A stretch of DNA of 64,000 nt from contig JBBRLS010000003.1 of assembly GCA_038231215.1 (NCBI GenBank), positions 93,580-157,579 on the forward strand. The letters are read 5' to 3'. Positions 1 to 8,730 of this stretch are shown piece after piece (positions within the stretch are counted from its first letter, which is position 1; each line of letters opens with the position of its first letter). A model generated the notes under the pieces. It was not told the origin of the DNA and did no database searches. It saw nothing but the letters and a program-made list of their open reading frames with translations. The position numbers and the translations under genes were made by a program. Source of the stretch: Schlegelella_A sp038231215 (lineage in GTDB: Bacteria > Pseudomonadota > Gammaproteobacteria > Burkholderiales > Burkholderiaceae_C).

Positions 1-341
1 CAGGCGCTGCGCGGCAGGCGAGCGACCACTACGAGCGCGTCGAGCATGGTCGGATGGTTGGCGGCGACGATCAGGCCGCCGGGCTCGTCGCGCAGCGCGT
101 CGAGCGCGCTCGAGTCGATGCGCATCATGCCGAGCCGCGCGGCCGTCGACCAGGCCGTGCGGTAGATCCATGAGATCACGGCACGGCCGACGCGCGCGCC
201 GGTGCGCCGCGGCAGGAGCAGCGACAGCAGCGGCGCAACGACGCTCCAGACCAGCGACATCAGGCCGAGCTGCACGATCAAGGATGCGAACAGCAGGCGA
301 TGACGCAAGCCGGGCGCCGGAGACCGGGCCGCCGCAGTCAA
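1..341 (-). CDS. PlsC-family lysophospholipid acyltransferase, partial (N-terminal part)
   Basis: Reading down the minus strand, 113 codons remain before the window edge, so the C-terminus is missing. A hydrophobic segment near residues 17-42 is followed by an NHPTMLD stretch, the H-x4-D catalytic motif of 1-acylglycerol-3-phosphate acyltransferases, which move an acyl group onto a lysophospholipid at the inner membrane. The start is a TTG at 341 that overlaps the TGA stop of the upstream MipA gene (TTGA), so translation is probably coupled. Together with the halogenase-like oxidoreductase upstream it resembles parts of aryl-polyene/dialkylresorcinol-type lipid clusters; that link is inference. 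Confidence 0.75.
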   Translation of the reverse strand, partial: MTAAARSPAPGLRHRLLFASLIVQLGLMSLVWSVVAPLLSLLLPRRTGARVGRAVISWIYRTAWSTAARLGMMRIDSSALDALRDEPGGLIVAANHPTMLDALVVVARLPRSA

Positions 342-1264
342 TCGTCGGTCACCACGCGCTGACTCGAGACCGCGAAGATCCATGAGACACCGAAGCCTGC
401 CGTGAACGATCGTTCGCGCCGTACCAGCGGGCTCGGCTCGAAACGGGCGCCGTGCAGGTCGTCGTAGCGGACGAAGCCGCCGAGCCAGGCGTTGCCCAGA
501 CGTCGCGAGAAAGCCGTCACGGCGCGCCACCCGGCATAGCCGCCGGGCGCGCTGTAGGCCGATCGCGAGGCAGTCGCGAACTCGGGTGCCACGCCGTAGA
601 AATGTTCGTGGTAGCGCCGGTCGGCGTACAGGGGCCCGGCCAGAATGCCGAGGTTCCAGTGGCCGGCAAAATTGCGCACGTCGAGATTCAGGTTCGGCGA
701 GAACGTGACGCCGATGGCGCGCGGCGATCTCTGCAGCGTGATCGCCTCGCGCACCGGTAAACGCAGGTCGAGCTTGAACTGTCGATCGCTCGATTGCCAG
801 AGCTCGACGTTTAGGTTGGGGCCGATCTCGAAGGTGCCGGGCAGATCGGGCATGCCCTGGCGCGCGTCGCTGCCCTTGCTGCGCGTCGGCACCGAGGCCG
901 AGATGCTGAGGTCGACGACGATGCGGCGTCCGGCAAAGAGAATGGCGCGCGCGCCGTCGCGGTCGGCGCGCAGGAACTTGCCGCGATAGGCGACGAAGGG
1001 CAGCGGCAAGGCATAGGTGCTCGATTGGTCGGAGCCGCGATAGTCCGGAAAGCGCACCGCGGCGACGCCGAGCCCGAGCTCCCAGAGCGGCTCGTTGATT
1101 CCCGTTGCCGGCGCCGCCGGATCGCCGGCCTTCACGACCTTGCCGTCGATGACCGGGCCCGGCAACGGCACCTCGTCGGCCTGCGCCGAAGGCGACGCGG
1201 CCACGGCCACAAGCAGCACGACGGACCCGATCCCGGCGAGCCGCGCCCGGCCAGCGATCCTCAC
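338..1264 (-). CDS. MipA/OmpV family outer-membrane protein
   Basis: 308 residues. An N-terminal signal peptide (hydrophobic stretch near residues 9-25 ending AQADE) precedes a protein rich in alternating amphipathic strands and ends in an aromatic-rich strand typical of an outer-membrane beta-barrel. The pattern LWELGLGVAAVRFPDYRGS is characteristic of MipA/OmpV proteins, whose members act as scaffolds for murein hydrolases or as outer-membrane porin-like proteins. The GTG start at 1264 overlaps the TGA of the upstream oxidoreductase by 4 bases, and its own stop overlaps the next gene, so three genes form one operon. Function in this organism is not shown by the sequence. Confidence 0.8.
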   Translation of the reverse strand: MRIAGRARLAGIGSVVLLVAVAASPSAQADEVPLPGPVIDGKVVKAGDPAAPATGINEPLWELGLGVAAVRFPDYRGSDQSSTYALPLPFVAYRGKFLRADRDGARAILFAGRRIVVDLSISASVPTRSKGSDARQGMPDLPGTFEIGPNLNVELWQSSDRQFKLDLRLPVREAITLQRSPRAIGVTFSPNLNLDVRNFAGHWNLGILAGPLYADRRYHEHFYGVAPEFATASRSAYSAPGGYAGWRAVTAFSRRLGNAWLGGFVRYDDLHGARFEPSPLVRRERSFTAGFGVSWIFAVSSQRVVTDD

Positions 1265-2601
1265 GACGCCGGCACCTCGACGTCGCGGATGTTGAGCCGT
1301 CGGCGCTTCCAGAACGCGAGGCTGCGGCCCGGGTTGCCGAGCGAGACCAGGAAGTAGAGCGCCTTGAGGGCGAAGATCGAAGGCCAGATCGGCGTCTTGC
1401 CGAAGATGTCGCCGGCAAGCAGCGAAATCAGCGCTTGCTTGACTCGGAACGGGCTCTGCTGCGCCATGAAGAACTCGCGCATGGTCGGGCTCGACACGCG
1501 AAAGATGAACCACGAGAACTCGCGCGGGCCGTGGCGCATGACCCGGTCGAAGAGACGCCGCGACGCCGCCGCCTGGCGCGGCCGGTCCAGCGTCGTCTCG
1601 ACCACATCGGCACCGGCGAAGCCGCTCTGCATCGCGAGGTAGACGCCCGAAGAGAAGACCGGGTCGATGAAGGCGTAAGCGTCGCCGAGCAACAGATAGC
1701 GCTCGCCGCTGGCGATGCGGCTGCTGTACGAGTAGTTGCCGGTGGCATGCACCTCCGAGACGAGCTCGGCGCCGGCGAGGCGCTCGGCAAGCCCGGGGCA
1801 AAGCGCGATGGTGTCGCGAAAGAACTGGGGCAAGGGCTTGCCGCCGCGCGACTTGAGGTAGTAAGGCCAACAGACGGCGCCGATGCTGGTCGCGCCATCG
1901 GCGAGCGGAATGAGCCAGAACCAGCCGTGGTCGAACCAGAAGATGGTGATGTTGCCTTCGAGCTTGCCGGGCAGCCGCTGCACGCCGGTGAAATGCGCAT
2001 AAAGCGCAGAGCTGTTGTGCCTGGCGTTCTTTTCCTTGCAGCGAAACTGGTTGGCGAGCAAGGTGTCGCGACCTGACGCGTCGACGAGGAAGCGGCAGCG
2101 CCAGATCTTCTTCGCGCCGTCGTCGAGTTCGGCCTCGACCGTTGCGCCTTCGGCGTCGAACTCGACCTTGCGCACACGGCAGCCCTCGATCGCCCGCGCG
2201 CCCTTCTTCGCGGCGTTGCGGAAGAGCATCTCGTCGAGCTCGGAGCGCCGCACCTGCCATGCGTAGGGCATCGACTTGTCCCAGCCCTCGGCGAACTCGA
2301 TCATCGCCTTGTGATCGTGGTCGGGCGAGACGAACTCGACGCCGAACTTGGCCATGCCGAAGCGCTCGACCTCGGCGCGCACGCCGAGCTTGTCGAACAG
2401 CGCGGCGTTGGCCGGCAGCAGCGACTCGCCGATGTGGAAACGCGGGTGGTGCGCCTTCTCGACCAGCATCACGTCGCGGCCGCGCTCGGCGAGCAGCGCC
2501 GCGATCGTCGAGCCGGCCGGGCCGCCGCCGACGACGAGAACGTCGCAATCGAATGGCGGCAAGTCGGCGCGGGTCGCGTAGGGCTCGGTCAGCGTGGGCA
2601 T
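1261..2601 (-). CDS. FAD-dependent oxidoreductase, halogenase-like (tryptophan halogenase family)
   Basis: 446 residues. GGGPAGS at 25-31 is the FAD-binding Rossmann motif and GDAYAFIDPVFSSG at 306-319 the second FAD motif. WFWLIP at 227-232 fits the WxWxIP signature of flavin-dependent halogenases, F311-P314-S317-G319 fits their F..P..S.G motif, and Lys85 sits where phenolic halogenases place the catalytic lysine. A full halogenase set is therefore visible, though related proteins in aryl-polyene clusters carry similar motifs without proven halogenation. Such enzymes need reduced flavin from a separate reductase, which is not seen here. It leads an operon with MipA and a PlsC-type acyltransferase. 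Halogenation itself is inferred. Confidence 0.8.
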   Translation of the reverse strand: MPTLTEPYATRADLPPFDCDVLVVGGGPAGSTIAALLAERGRDVMLVEKAHHPRFHIGESLLPANAALFDKLGVRAEVERFGMAKFGVEFVSPDHDHKAMIEFAEGWDKSMPYAWQVRRSELDEMLFRNAAKKGARAIEGCRVRKVEFDAEGATVEAELDDGAKKIWRCRFLVDASGRDTLLANQFRCKEKNARHNSSALYAHFTGVQRLPGKLEGNITIFWFDHGWFWLIPLADGATSIGAVCWPYYLKSRGGKPLPQFFRDTIALCPGLAERLAGAELVSEVHATGNYSYSSRIASGERYLLLGDAYAFIDPVFSSGVYLAMQSGFAGADVVETTLDRPRQAAASRRLFDRVMRHGPREFSWFIFRVSSPTMREFFMAQQSPFRVKQALISLLAGDIFGKTPIWPSIFALKALYFLVSLGNPGRSLAFWKRRRLNIRDVEVPAS

Positions 2602-2680
2602 GTCGGTTCTCGAGGGGGCGTTCGCGGCGAGTGGTCGCGCCTCGATCGCTGCCCGGATCAGGACCGGATTCTATCGACGC

Positions 2681-2842
2681 TCAGCGCCATAGCAGAGCGC
2701 GGAACTCGCGCAAGGCCTGGCAAGCCGTGCCGTACGCGGCGAGCCCCGGACGATGCTCGAACCGCAGGCCGAGGAGCCGGAGCGAGATCACCACACAGCG
2801 AACAGAGGGCGAGTCGAGCATGCCGATCAGTTGCACGGCCAT
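2681..2842 (-). pseudogene. Glutathione S-transferase remnant with large internal deletion
   Basis: A 53-codon reading frame begins MAVQLIGMLDSPSVR, which resembles the thioredoxin-fold start of many bacterial glutathione transferases (M-x-L-I-G-x-x-x-S-P-x-V-R). After about 31 residues it jumps to PGLAAYGTACQALREFRA, which resembles the C-terminal helix of the same family. The intervening roughly 140 residues with the rest of the glutathione site are absent, so no working enzyme can be made. The frame has no stop inside, consistent with an in-frame deletion. The assignment rests on short stretches recognised by eye. The rest of the 2602-2870 gap shows nothing else I can support. Confidence 0.45.
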
Positions 2843-2870
2843 TCCTCGACTCGCCAGCGCGCCGGTGCCG

Positions 2871-3152
2871 CTATGGCCGGTCACCGCCAGCCGACTCGTA
2901 CTCGAGGCCGCCGGTGAACGGAACGACGACGTTGTAGATCGCGCAGCCGATCACGACGCTGACGTAGCCCATCACCAGGTAGATGAGCGGAAAGATGATG
3001 ATCATCCAGATCGGCATGCCGGCCTGGCCGGCGCCGAACATCGACGCGAGCAGAAAGATCGGAACGACGAAGATGAGCGAGGTGACGGCCATCATCACGG
3101 CGACGACCTTGGCGTTCTGATGCGGTGAGAAACGGGCGATTTGTTGTTTCAT
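2871..3152 (-). CDS. Small two-helix inner-membrane protein (DUF3566-like)
   Basis: 93 residues with two strongly hydrophobic segments, about residues 16-40 and 47-75, separated by a short Gly/Pro-containing turn. The cytoplasmic N-terminus (QQIARFSPHQNAK) resembles a family of small uncharacterised transmembrane proteins widespread in Proteobacteria, often annotated DUF3566. It stands alone between the livF stop and the glutathione transferase remnant on the same strand. No catalytic residues are visible and the function is unknown. Confidence 0.65.
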   Translation of the reverse strand: MKQQIARFSPHQNAKVVAVMMAVTSLIFVVPIFLLASMFGAGQAGMPIWMIIIFPLIYLVMGYVSVVIGCAIYNVVVPFTGGLEYESAGGDRP

Positions 3153-3242
3153 GACGAGGCGCCTCCTTCGCGCCGGCTTGCACTGTCGTCAGATGCGGAC
3201 GACAGGTCAAGGCCCTTCGCGGCCTCGTTTGCAAGCCGAGGC

Positions 3243-3989
3243 TCACTCGCCCAGGTAGGCGGCCCGGACCTTGGGGTCGGCGAGCAGTTGCTTGGCGTCA
3301 CCGGTCATGGTCACCTCGCCGGAATCCATGACGTAGCCGCGCGACGCGAGCTGCAGGGCGCGGCTGGCGTTCTGTTCGACGAGCAGGATCGTCGTGCCTT
3401 GCTGGTGGATGTCGTTGACCACCTCGAAGATCTTGTCGACCATGATCGGAGACAGTCCCATCGACGGCTCGTCGAGGAGCAGCACCTTGGGCCGCGCCAT
3501 GAGGGCCCGGCCCATCGCCAGCATCTGCTGCTCGCCGCCACTCATCGTTCCGGCGAGCTGGTTGCGACGCTCCTTCAGGCGCGGGAAGATGCCGAACACC
3601 TTGTCGATGTCGGCGGCAATCTCCTTGACGTCGTTGCGCACGAAGGCGCCCATCTGCAGGTTCTCGGTGATCGTCATGCGGGAGAAGACGCCGCGTCCCT
3701 CCGGCACCATGACGAGGCCCCGCTCGACGAGCTGCCACGGCCCTTGGCCGCGCGTGCTCCGACCCATGAATTCGATCTCGCCGCCGGCTGAAGGCTGGGT
3801 TCCCGTGACGGCCTTCAGCGTCGTCGTCTTGCCGGCGCCATTGGCGCCGATCAGGCTCACCAGCTCGCCCTCAATGACCTCGAAGGACACGCCCTTCACT
3901 GCCTGAATGCCGCCGTAGGCGACGCGCAGATTAGTGACGCGCAGAAGCGCCTTGCCGGAGGAAGAGAACGCGGCAGGTGCGGTCGCCAT
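3243..3989 (-). CDS. livF: Branched-chain amino acid type ABC transporter ATPase LivF
   Basis: 248 residues. Walker A GANGAGKT at 48-55, signature MSGGEQQ, Walker B LLLDEPSMGL and a switch histidine-type loop replaced by LLVEQNA, as usual for LivF. It supplies one of the two ATPases energising uptake of branched-chain amino acids or related substrates. I chose the ATG at 3989 because GGAG lies about 7 bases upstream; an ATG at 4019 would add ten residues and overlap livG. It closes the minus-strand operon livH-livM-livG-livF. No substrate-binding protein gene is in the window, so substrate specificity cannot be read from this locus. Confidence 0.92.
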   Translation of the reverse strand: MATAPAAFSSSGKALLRVTNLRVAYGGIQAVKGVSFEVIEGELVSLIGANGAGKTTTLKAVTGTQPSAGGEIEFMGRSTRGQGPWQLVERGLVMVPEGRGVFSRMTITENLQMGAFVRNDVKEIAADIDKVFGIFPRLKERRNQLAGTMSGGEQQMLAMGRALMARPKVLLLDEPSMGLSPIMVDKIFEVVNDIHQQGTTILLVEQNASRALQLASRGYVMDSGEVTMTGDAKQLLADPKVRAAYLGE

Positions 3990-4005
3990 GGGTCGCTCCG
4001 TGGAG

Positions 4006-4797
4006 TCAGTGCGCGGCATGGTCGGCGCCGAGATAGGCTTCGATCACCTTGGCGTTGCTCTGCACCTCGGCGGGCGTGCCTTCGGCGATCTGCTTGCCGT
4101 AGTCGAGCACGGTGACGCGGTCGCACAGACCCATGACGAGCTTCACGTCGTGCTCGATCAGGAGGATGGTGCTGCCGTCCTTGCGGATGCGGTCGATCAG
4201 CTCGCGCAAGGTCACCTTCTCGGTCGAGTTCATACCGGCAGCCGGCTCGTCGAGGGCGATCAGCTTCGGGTCGGTGGCCAGCGCGCGCGCCACTTCGAGA
4301 CGGCGCTGGTCGCCATAGCTCAGCGTGCGCGCCTTGTATTCGGCAAAGCCGCCGATGCCGACGTAGTCGAGCAGCTCCTGGGCGCGCTTGGCGATCGCCG
4401 CCTCTTCGCGCTTGAAGCCCGGCGTGCGGAACACCGCGCCGATCAGCCCCGAATGCGTTCGCACGTGCCGGCCGACCATCACGTTCTCGAGCGCCGTCAT
4501 GTCGGAGAACAGGCGGATGTTCTGGAACGTGCGCGCGATGCCCGATTTGGCGACCTCGTGCACAGCGCTCGGCCGGTAAGGCTTGCCGCCCAGCTCGAAG
4601 GTGCCGGAGTCCGGCGTGTAGAGGCCGGTCAGGACGTTGAAGAAGGTCGTCTTGCCGGCGCCGTTGGGGCCGATCAGGCCGTAGACCTGGCCCTTATGGA
4701 TCGTGATGCCGACGTCGGACAGCGCCTGCAGGCCGCCGAAGCGCTTCGACACGCCGCCGACCTTGAGCACAGGCACCGCCTCCATGACCTCAGGCAT
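4006..4797 (-). CDS. livG: Branched-chain amino acid type ABC transporter ATPase LivG
   Basis: 263 residues. Walker A GPNGAGKTTF near residues 43-52, the Q-loop in ARTFQNIRLF, signature LSYGDQRR (a common LivG variant of LSGGQ), Walker B LIALDEPAAGMN and the switch histidine in LIEHD. It pairs with LivF as the heterodimeric ATPase of the importer. Its start overlaps the livM stop by 8 bases and its stop lies 16 bases upstream of the chosen livF start, so the four genes are co-transcribed. Confidence 0.93.
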   Translation of the reverse strand: MPEVMEAVPVLKVGGVSKRFGGLQALSDVGITIHKGQVYGLIGPNGAGKTTFFNVLTGLYTPDSGTFELGGKPYRPSAVHEVAKSGIARTFQNIRLFSDMTALENVMVGRHVRTHSGLIGAVFRTPGFKREEAAIAKRAQELLDYVGIGGFAEYKARTLSYGDQRRLEVARALATDPKLIALDEPAAGMNSTEKVTLRELIDRIRKDGSTILLIEHDVKLVMGLCDRVTVLDYGKQIAEGTPAEVQSNAKVIEAYLGADHAAH

Positions 4798-5980
4798 GTC
4801 GCGTCCCGCTCGGGTGCATCTCGTTGGTGACCTCGCTCACGTCCGGCCCGACCGGCTGCGGCACCGACGGGTCGTCCGGAGTCTTCGGCAGGTTCGGCGA
4901 CGGTGCCAGCTTGCCATGCTCGGGCGAAGGCCACAGGCCGCGCGGCCGCGACAGCATGATGCCGATCATGGCCAGCGCGACCAGTAGCTGGCGCAGGATC
5001 GAGGCGTCGAGCCGGCCGCCGGTCATGTTCTGCAGCGGGCTGGCGACGTAGCGCAGCACCTCGGGGAGCGCCGCCAGCATGAGCGCGCCGACGATCACAC
5101 CGGGCAGATGGCCGATGCCGCCGAGCACGACCATGGCGACGATCATGATCGATTCCTGCAGGCTGAACGACTCCGGCGAGATGAAGCCCTGGAAGCTGGC
5201 GAACATCGTGCCCGAGACTCCCCCGAAGGTGGCGCCCATGCCGAAGGCGAGCAGCTTAAGGTTGCGGGTGTTGATGCCCATCGCCTTGGCCGCGATCTCG
5301 TCTTCGCGGATCGCCATCCAGGCGCGGCCGATGCGGCTGCGCTCGAGCCGATAGCAGATGATGACGGCGAAGATGACGAGGAGCAGGAACAGGAAGTAGT
5401 AGTTGGTCACCTTCGGCCACTCGAGGCCGAAGAAGTGCTGCGTCTTGCCGAGCGAATAGCCGAAGATCGAGATCTCGTCGATGCCGGTGATGCCCTTGGG
5501 ACCGTTCGTGATGTTGACCGGCGCGTCGAGATTGTTCAAGAACACGCGCACGATCTCGCCGAAGCCGAGCGTGACGATGGCGAGGTAGTCGCCACGCAGC
5601 TTGAGCGTCGGCGCACCGAGCAACACGCCGGCCGCCCCGGCGACGACCGCGCCGAGCGGGATGACGATCCACCACGGCGTGTGCAGGCCGTTTGGGAACA
5701 TGGCAGCGATCGCCGGGAATGTTTCGGTGAGCTGCGGTGAGGCGAGCAGACCCAGCATGTAGGCGCCGACGGCGTAGAAGGCGACGTAGCCGAGGTCGAG
5801 CAGGCCGGCGTAGCCGACGACGATGTTGAGGCCGAGCGCCAGCAGCACATAGAGCAGCGCGATGTCGATGATGCGCACCCAGGCGTTGCCCGCCATCTGC
5901 ACGAAGAACGGCAGGGCGATCAGCACGATCGCCGCGATGACGAAGGCGGCGAGCTTGTTGCGGCGGATCGTTTCGTTCAT
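4790..5980 (-). CDS. livM: Branched-chain amino acid type ABC transporter permease LivM
   Basis: 396 residues with about nine to ten hydrophobic segments. The central GLNIVVGYAGLLDLGYVAFYAVGAY region is the conserved LivM permease motif, and the EAA-like cytoplasmic loop appears near IGRAWMAIREDEIAAKAMGI, where the ATPases dock. The C-terminal 35 residues are a hydrophilic Pro-rich tail (LAPSPNLPKTPDDPSVPQP), longer than in many homologues. It sits between livH (13 bases upstream) and livG (8-base overlap). Confidence 0.93.
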   Translation of the reverse strand: MNETIRRNKLAAFVIAAIVLIALPFFVQMAGNAWVRIIDIALLYVLLALGLNIVVGYAGLLDLGYVAFYAVGAYMLGLLASPQLTETFPAIAAMFPNGLHTPWWIVIPLGAVVAGAAGVLLGAPTLKLRGDYLAIVTLGFGEIVRVFLNNLDAPVNITNGPKGITGIDEISIFGYSLGKTQHFFGLEWPKVTNYYFLFLLLVIFAVIICYRLERSRIGRAWMAIREDEIAAKAMGINTRNLKLLAFGMGATFGGVSGTMFASFQGFISPESFSLQESIMIVAMVVLGGIGHLPGVIVGALMLAALPEVLRYVASPLQNMTGGRLDASILRQLLVALAMIGIMLSRPRGLWPSPEHGKLAPSPNLPKTPDDPSVPQPVGPDVSEVTNEMHPSGTRHA

Positions 5981-5993
5981 GGCGAGTCGCGGC

Positions 5994-6917
5994 TCAGGCG
6001 CGGTCTGCGACGCGCTCGCCGAGCAGGCCCTGCGGTCGCAGCGTCAGGACCAGGATAAGGACGATGAAGGCGAAGATGTCCTGGTAGTGGCTGCCGAGAA
6101 CGCCGCCGGTGAGATCGCCGATGTAGCCGGCGCCGAGCGATTCGATGAGGCCAAGCAGCACGCCGCCGACCATCGCCCCGGCGAGGTTGCCGATGCCGCC
6201 GAAGACCGCCGCGGTGAAGGCCTTGAGGCCCGGCAAGAAGCCCATCGCGTGCTGCACCGAGCCGTAGTTGGCCGCGTACATCACGCCGGCCAGCGCCGCC
6301 AGCGCGGCACCGATGACGAAGGTCGCCGAGATCACCGTGTCCGGGCGCACGCCCATCAGCGCGGCGACGCGCGGGTTCTCGGCCGTGGCACGCATCGCGC
6401 GGCCGAGCTTGGTGCGGTTGACGAGATACATCAGGCCGCTGAGGGTGATCGCGGTCGTGACGAGGATCAGGATCTGGATAGTGTTGATGACGGCGCCGCC
6501 GATCACGAAGGGCTCGCTCGGCAACAGGATCGGGAAGGACTTGTAGTTCGGCTTCCAGATGATCATCGCCAGCGTCTGCAGGAGCAGGCTCATGCCCATG
6601 GCGGTGATGAGCGGCGCCAGACGCGGCGCGTTGCGCAGGGGCCGGTAGGCGATCTTCTCGATCGCGAAGTTGAGCGCCGAGCAGACGATCACCGCGGCGA
6701 TCAGGCCGATCAGCAGCAGAAGCCAGCCCGGCAGGCCGAGCCCGGCGAGCACGGTGACGACGGTCCAGCTCGTCATCGCACCGACCATCAACACCTCGCC
6801 ATGCGCGAAGTTGATGAGATTGATGATGCCGTAGACCATCGTGTAGCCGAGGGCGACCAGCGCGTAGACGCTGCCGAGCACGAGGCCGTTGATGATCTGC
6901 TGGATGAAGGTTTCCAT
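5994..6917 (-). CDS. livH: Branched-chain amino acid type ABC transporter permease LivH
   Basis: 307 residues from the ATG at 6917 (METFIQQIINGLVLGSVYAL), the usual LivH start; an upstream in-frame ATG at 6965 would add 16 hydrophilic residues that family members lack. About eight membrane segments; the motif YGIINLINFAHGE and the docking loop NRTKLGRAMRATAENPRVAALMG are diagnostic. It is the first gene of the livHMGF operon. No clear promoter was recognised in the 90 bases between it and rarA. Confidence 0.92.
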   Translation of the reverse strand: METFIQQIINGLVLGSVYALVALGYTMVYGIINLINFAHGEVLMVGAMTSWTVVTVLAGLGLPGWLLLLIGLIAAVIVCSALNFAIEKIAYRPLRNAPRLAPLITAMGMSLLLQTLAMIIWKPNYKSFPILLPSEPFVIGGAVINTIQILILVTTAITLSGLMYLVNRTKLGRAMRATAENPRVAALMGVRPDTVISATFVIGAALAALAGVMYAANYGSVQHAMGFLPGLKAFTAAVFGGIGNLAGAMVGGVLLGLIESLGAGYIGDLTGGVLGSHYQDIFAFIVLILVLTLRPQGLLGERVADRA

Positions 6918-7010
6918 GGACGGGCCGTCAAGCCTCCCCCGTGAGCTGCCCGACTCTAGTAGCAAAACCTCGGCCAGGGTGTTGGGGTACAGCCTGAGAG
7001 ACGAAACCTC

Positions 7011-8327
7011 TCAACCCGGCTTGTTCGCGGCGTCGTTGAGGGCGCGCAGCTCGGTCAGCCGGTCGCCGATGCGGATCTCCAGGCCGCGCGGCACCGGCTC
7101 GTAGAAGCGGGGTGGATCGAGGTCGTCGGGCCAGTAGCGCTCGCCCGCCGCGAAGCCGCCCGCCTCGTCGTGGGCGTAGCGATAGCCCTTGCCGTAGTCG
7201 AGGTCCTTCGTCAGGGCGGTCGGCGCATTGCGCAGGCGCAAGGGCACCGGGCGGGTGCGGTCGGCCTTGACGAAGGCTCGCGCCGCGTTCCAGGCGGCGT
7301 AGACGGCGTTGCTCTTGGGCGCCATCGCCAGGTAGACGACGGCCTCGGCCAAAGCGAGTTCGCCTTCGGGCGAGCCGAGCCGCTCGTAGGTCTCGGCGGC
7401 GTCGAGCGCAAGGCCCAATGCCCGCGGGTCGGCCAGGCCGATGTCCTCGCTCGCCATGCGCACCAGGCGGCGCGCCGCGTAACGCGGGTCGACGCCGCCG
7501 TCGATCATGCGCACGAACCAGTAGAGCGACGCGTCCGGGTCGCTGCCGCGCACCGCCTTGTGCAGCGCCGAGATGGTGTCGTAGAACTGCTCGCCGCCCT
7601 TGTCGTAGCGGCGCAGCTGCTCGCCGAGGGTCTGCTCGAGCAGGCGTTCGTCGATCTCTGGAACGTCGCGCGCCGTGACGACCAGGTTCTCGTAGGCGTT
7701 GAGCAGGCGCCGCGCGTCACCGTCGGCGTAGGCGATGAGTCGGGTCGACGCGGCCTCGGTCATGAGCGGCGCCGCGAGCAGTGCGCGAGCACGCGCCAGC
7801 AGGACGGCGAGATCGGCGTCGGCCAGGCTCTTCAGCACGTGCACGGTGGCCCGCGACAGCAGGGCCGAGTTGACCTCGAACGAGGGGTTCTCGGTGGTCG
7901 CGCCGATGAAGGTCAGGAGGCCCGACTCGACGTGCGGCAGGAAGGCGTCCTGCTGGCTCTTGTTGAAGCGATGCACCTCGTCGACGAAGACCACGGTGCG
8001 CCGCCCTTGCGCCTGCGCAGCGAGCGCGCGCTCGACCGCCTCTCGGATGTCCTTGACGCCACCGAGCACCGCCGACATGGCAATGAACTGGGCATCGAAG
8101 GCGTCGGCCATGAGTCGCGCGAGCGTCGTCTTGCCGGTCCCCGGCGGGCCCCACAGGATCATCGAGTGCAGCCGCCCGGACTCGAAGGCGACACGCAGCG
8201 GCTTGCCCGGACCGAGCAGGTGCTGCTGGCCGATCACTTCGTCGAGCGACTTCGGACGCAGGCGCTCAGCGAGCGGCGCGGCGCCCGAGGCATCGGCGAA
8301 CGGAAGGTCGAGGGAAGTCGGCAGCAC
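7011..8327 (-). CDS. rarA: Replication-associated recombination protein RarA (MgsA), AAA+ ATPase
   Basis: 438 residues. Walker A GPPGTGKT at 60-67, Walker B VVFVDEVHRFNK, sensor I GATTENPSF and the C-terminal tetramerisation region ending in ARRLVRMASEDIGLADPRAL are typical. RarA is a clamp-loader-like ATPase acting at stalled replication forks. In many gammaproteobacteria and betaproteobacteria it follows ftsK and lolA; the same genes occur here, but an acyl carrier protein and ketosynthase pair separates rarA from lolA. Confidence 0.93.
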   Translation of the reverse strand: MLPTSLDLPFADASGAAPLAERLRPKSLDEVIGQQHLLGPGKPLRVAFESGRLHSMILWGPPGTGKTTLARLMADAFDAQFIAMSAVLGGVKDIREAVERALAAQAQGRRTVVFVDEVHRFNKSQQDAFLPHVESGLLTFIGATTENPSFEVNSALLSRATVHVLKSLADADLAVLLARARALLAAPLMTEAASTRLIAYADGDARRLLNAYENLVVTARDVPEIDERLLEQTLGEQLRRYDKGGEQFYDTISALHKAVRGSDPDASLYWFVRMIDGGVDPRYAARRLVRMASEDIGLADPRALGLALDAAETYERLGSPEGELALAEAVVYLAMAPKSNAVYAAWNAARAFVKADRTRPVPLRLRNAPTALTKDLDYGKGYRYAHDEAGGFAAGERYWPDDLDPPRFYEPVPRGLEIRIGDRLTELRALNDAANKPG

Positions 8328-8454
8328 GGATCAGGGCTCGAGCAACGCGAGGCTCGCGGGGCGGTCGATTCTGCCTGCGCCGCCCGGGCCCCTTCGACAC
8401 GGGGCGCGGCCCCAACATAAGATGGGGGCTCGCCCAGCTCGTCCCCTCCTCCGC

Positions 8455-8730
8455 ATGAATCGTCCCACCTTCGATGCCATCTCGTCCGTGCTCGTCGACA
8501 AGTTCGAGGTCGACGCCGAAAAGATCTATCCCGAGACGACCCTCGAGCAGATCGGCCTCGACTCGCTGGCGCTCATGGAGTTCGTGTTCGCCGTGGAAGA
8601 CCGCTTCGACGTGCGCATCCCCGAAGACAAGCTCGATCCGCGGCAGGCCGGCGTGACGCTGCAGCACCTCGCGGAGCTGCTGGACGAGTCGATGGCCGCC
8701 AAGCCGAGGAGCGATGCCCCTGTCGCCTAG
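8455..8730 (+). CDS. Acyl carrier protein (phosphopantetheine-binding)
   Basis: 91 residues. GLDSLALME holds the DSL motif with Ser37 as the 4'-phosphopantetheine site; the acidic helix II and the overall length fit a type II acyl carrier protein. Its last 17 bases overlap the ketosynthase start, so the two are co-translated and probably form a matched pair carrying a growing acyl or polyketide chain. It lacks a nearby fabD, fabG or fabH and is thus not the main fatty-acid carrier. It is transcribed divergently from rarA, from a 127-base gap. Confidence 0.88.
   Translation: MNRPTFDAISSVLVDKFEVDAEKIYPETTLEQIGLDSLALMEFVFAVEDRFDVRIPEDKLDPRQAGVTLQHLAELLDESMAAKPRSDAPVA

Noticed and set aside
3243..6917. 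liv operon as an aromatic-acid importer tied to the pca/hmg genes
   Set aside because: The catabolic genes are 50 kb away and no binding protein shows specificity.
8393..8423. TTCGAC...TAAGAT as the promoter of the ACP-KS pair
   Set aside because: Spacing of 19 bases and poor -35 match; possible but unsupported.
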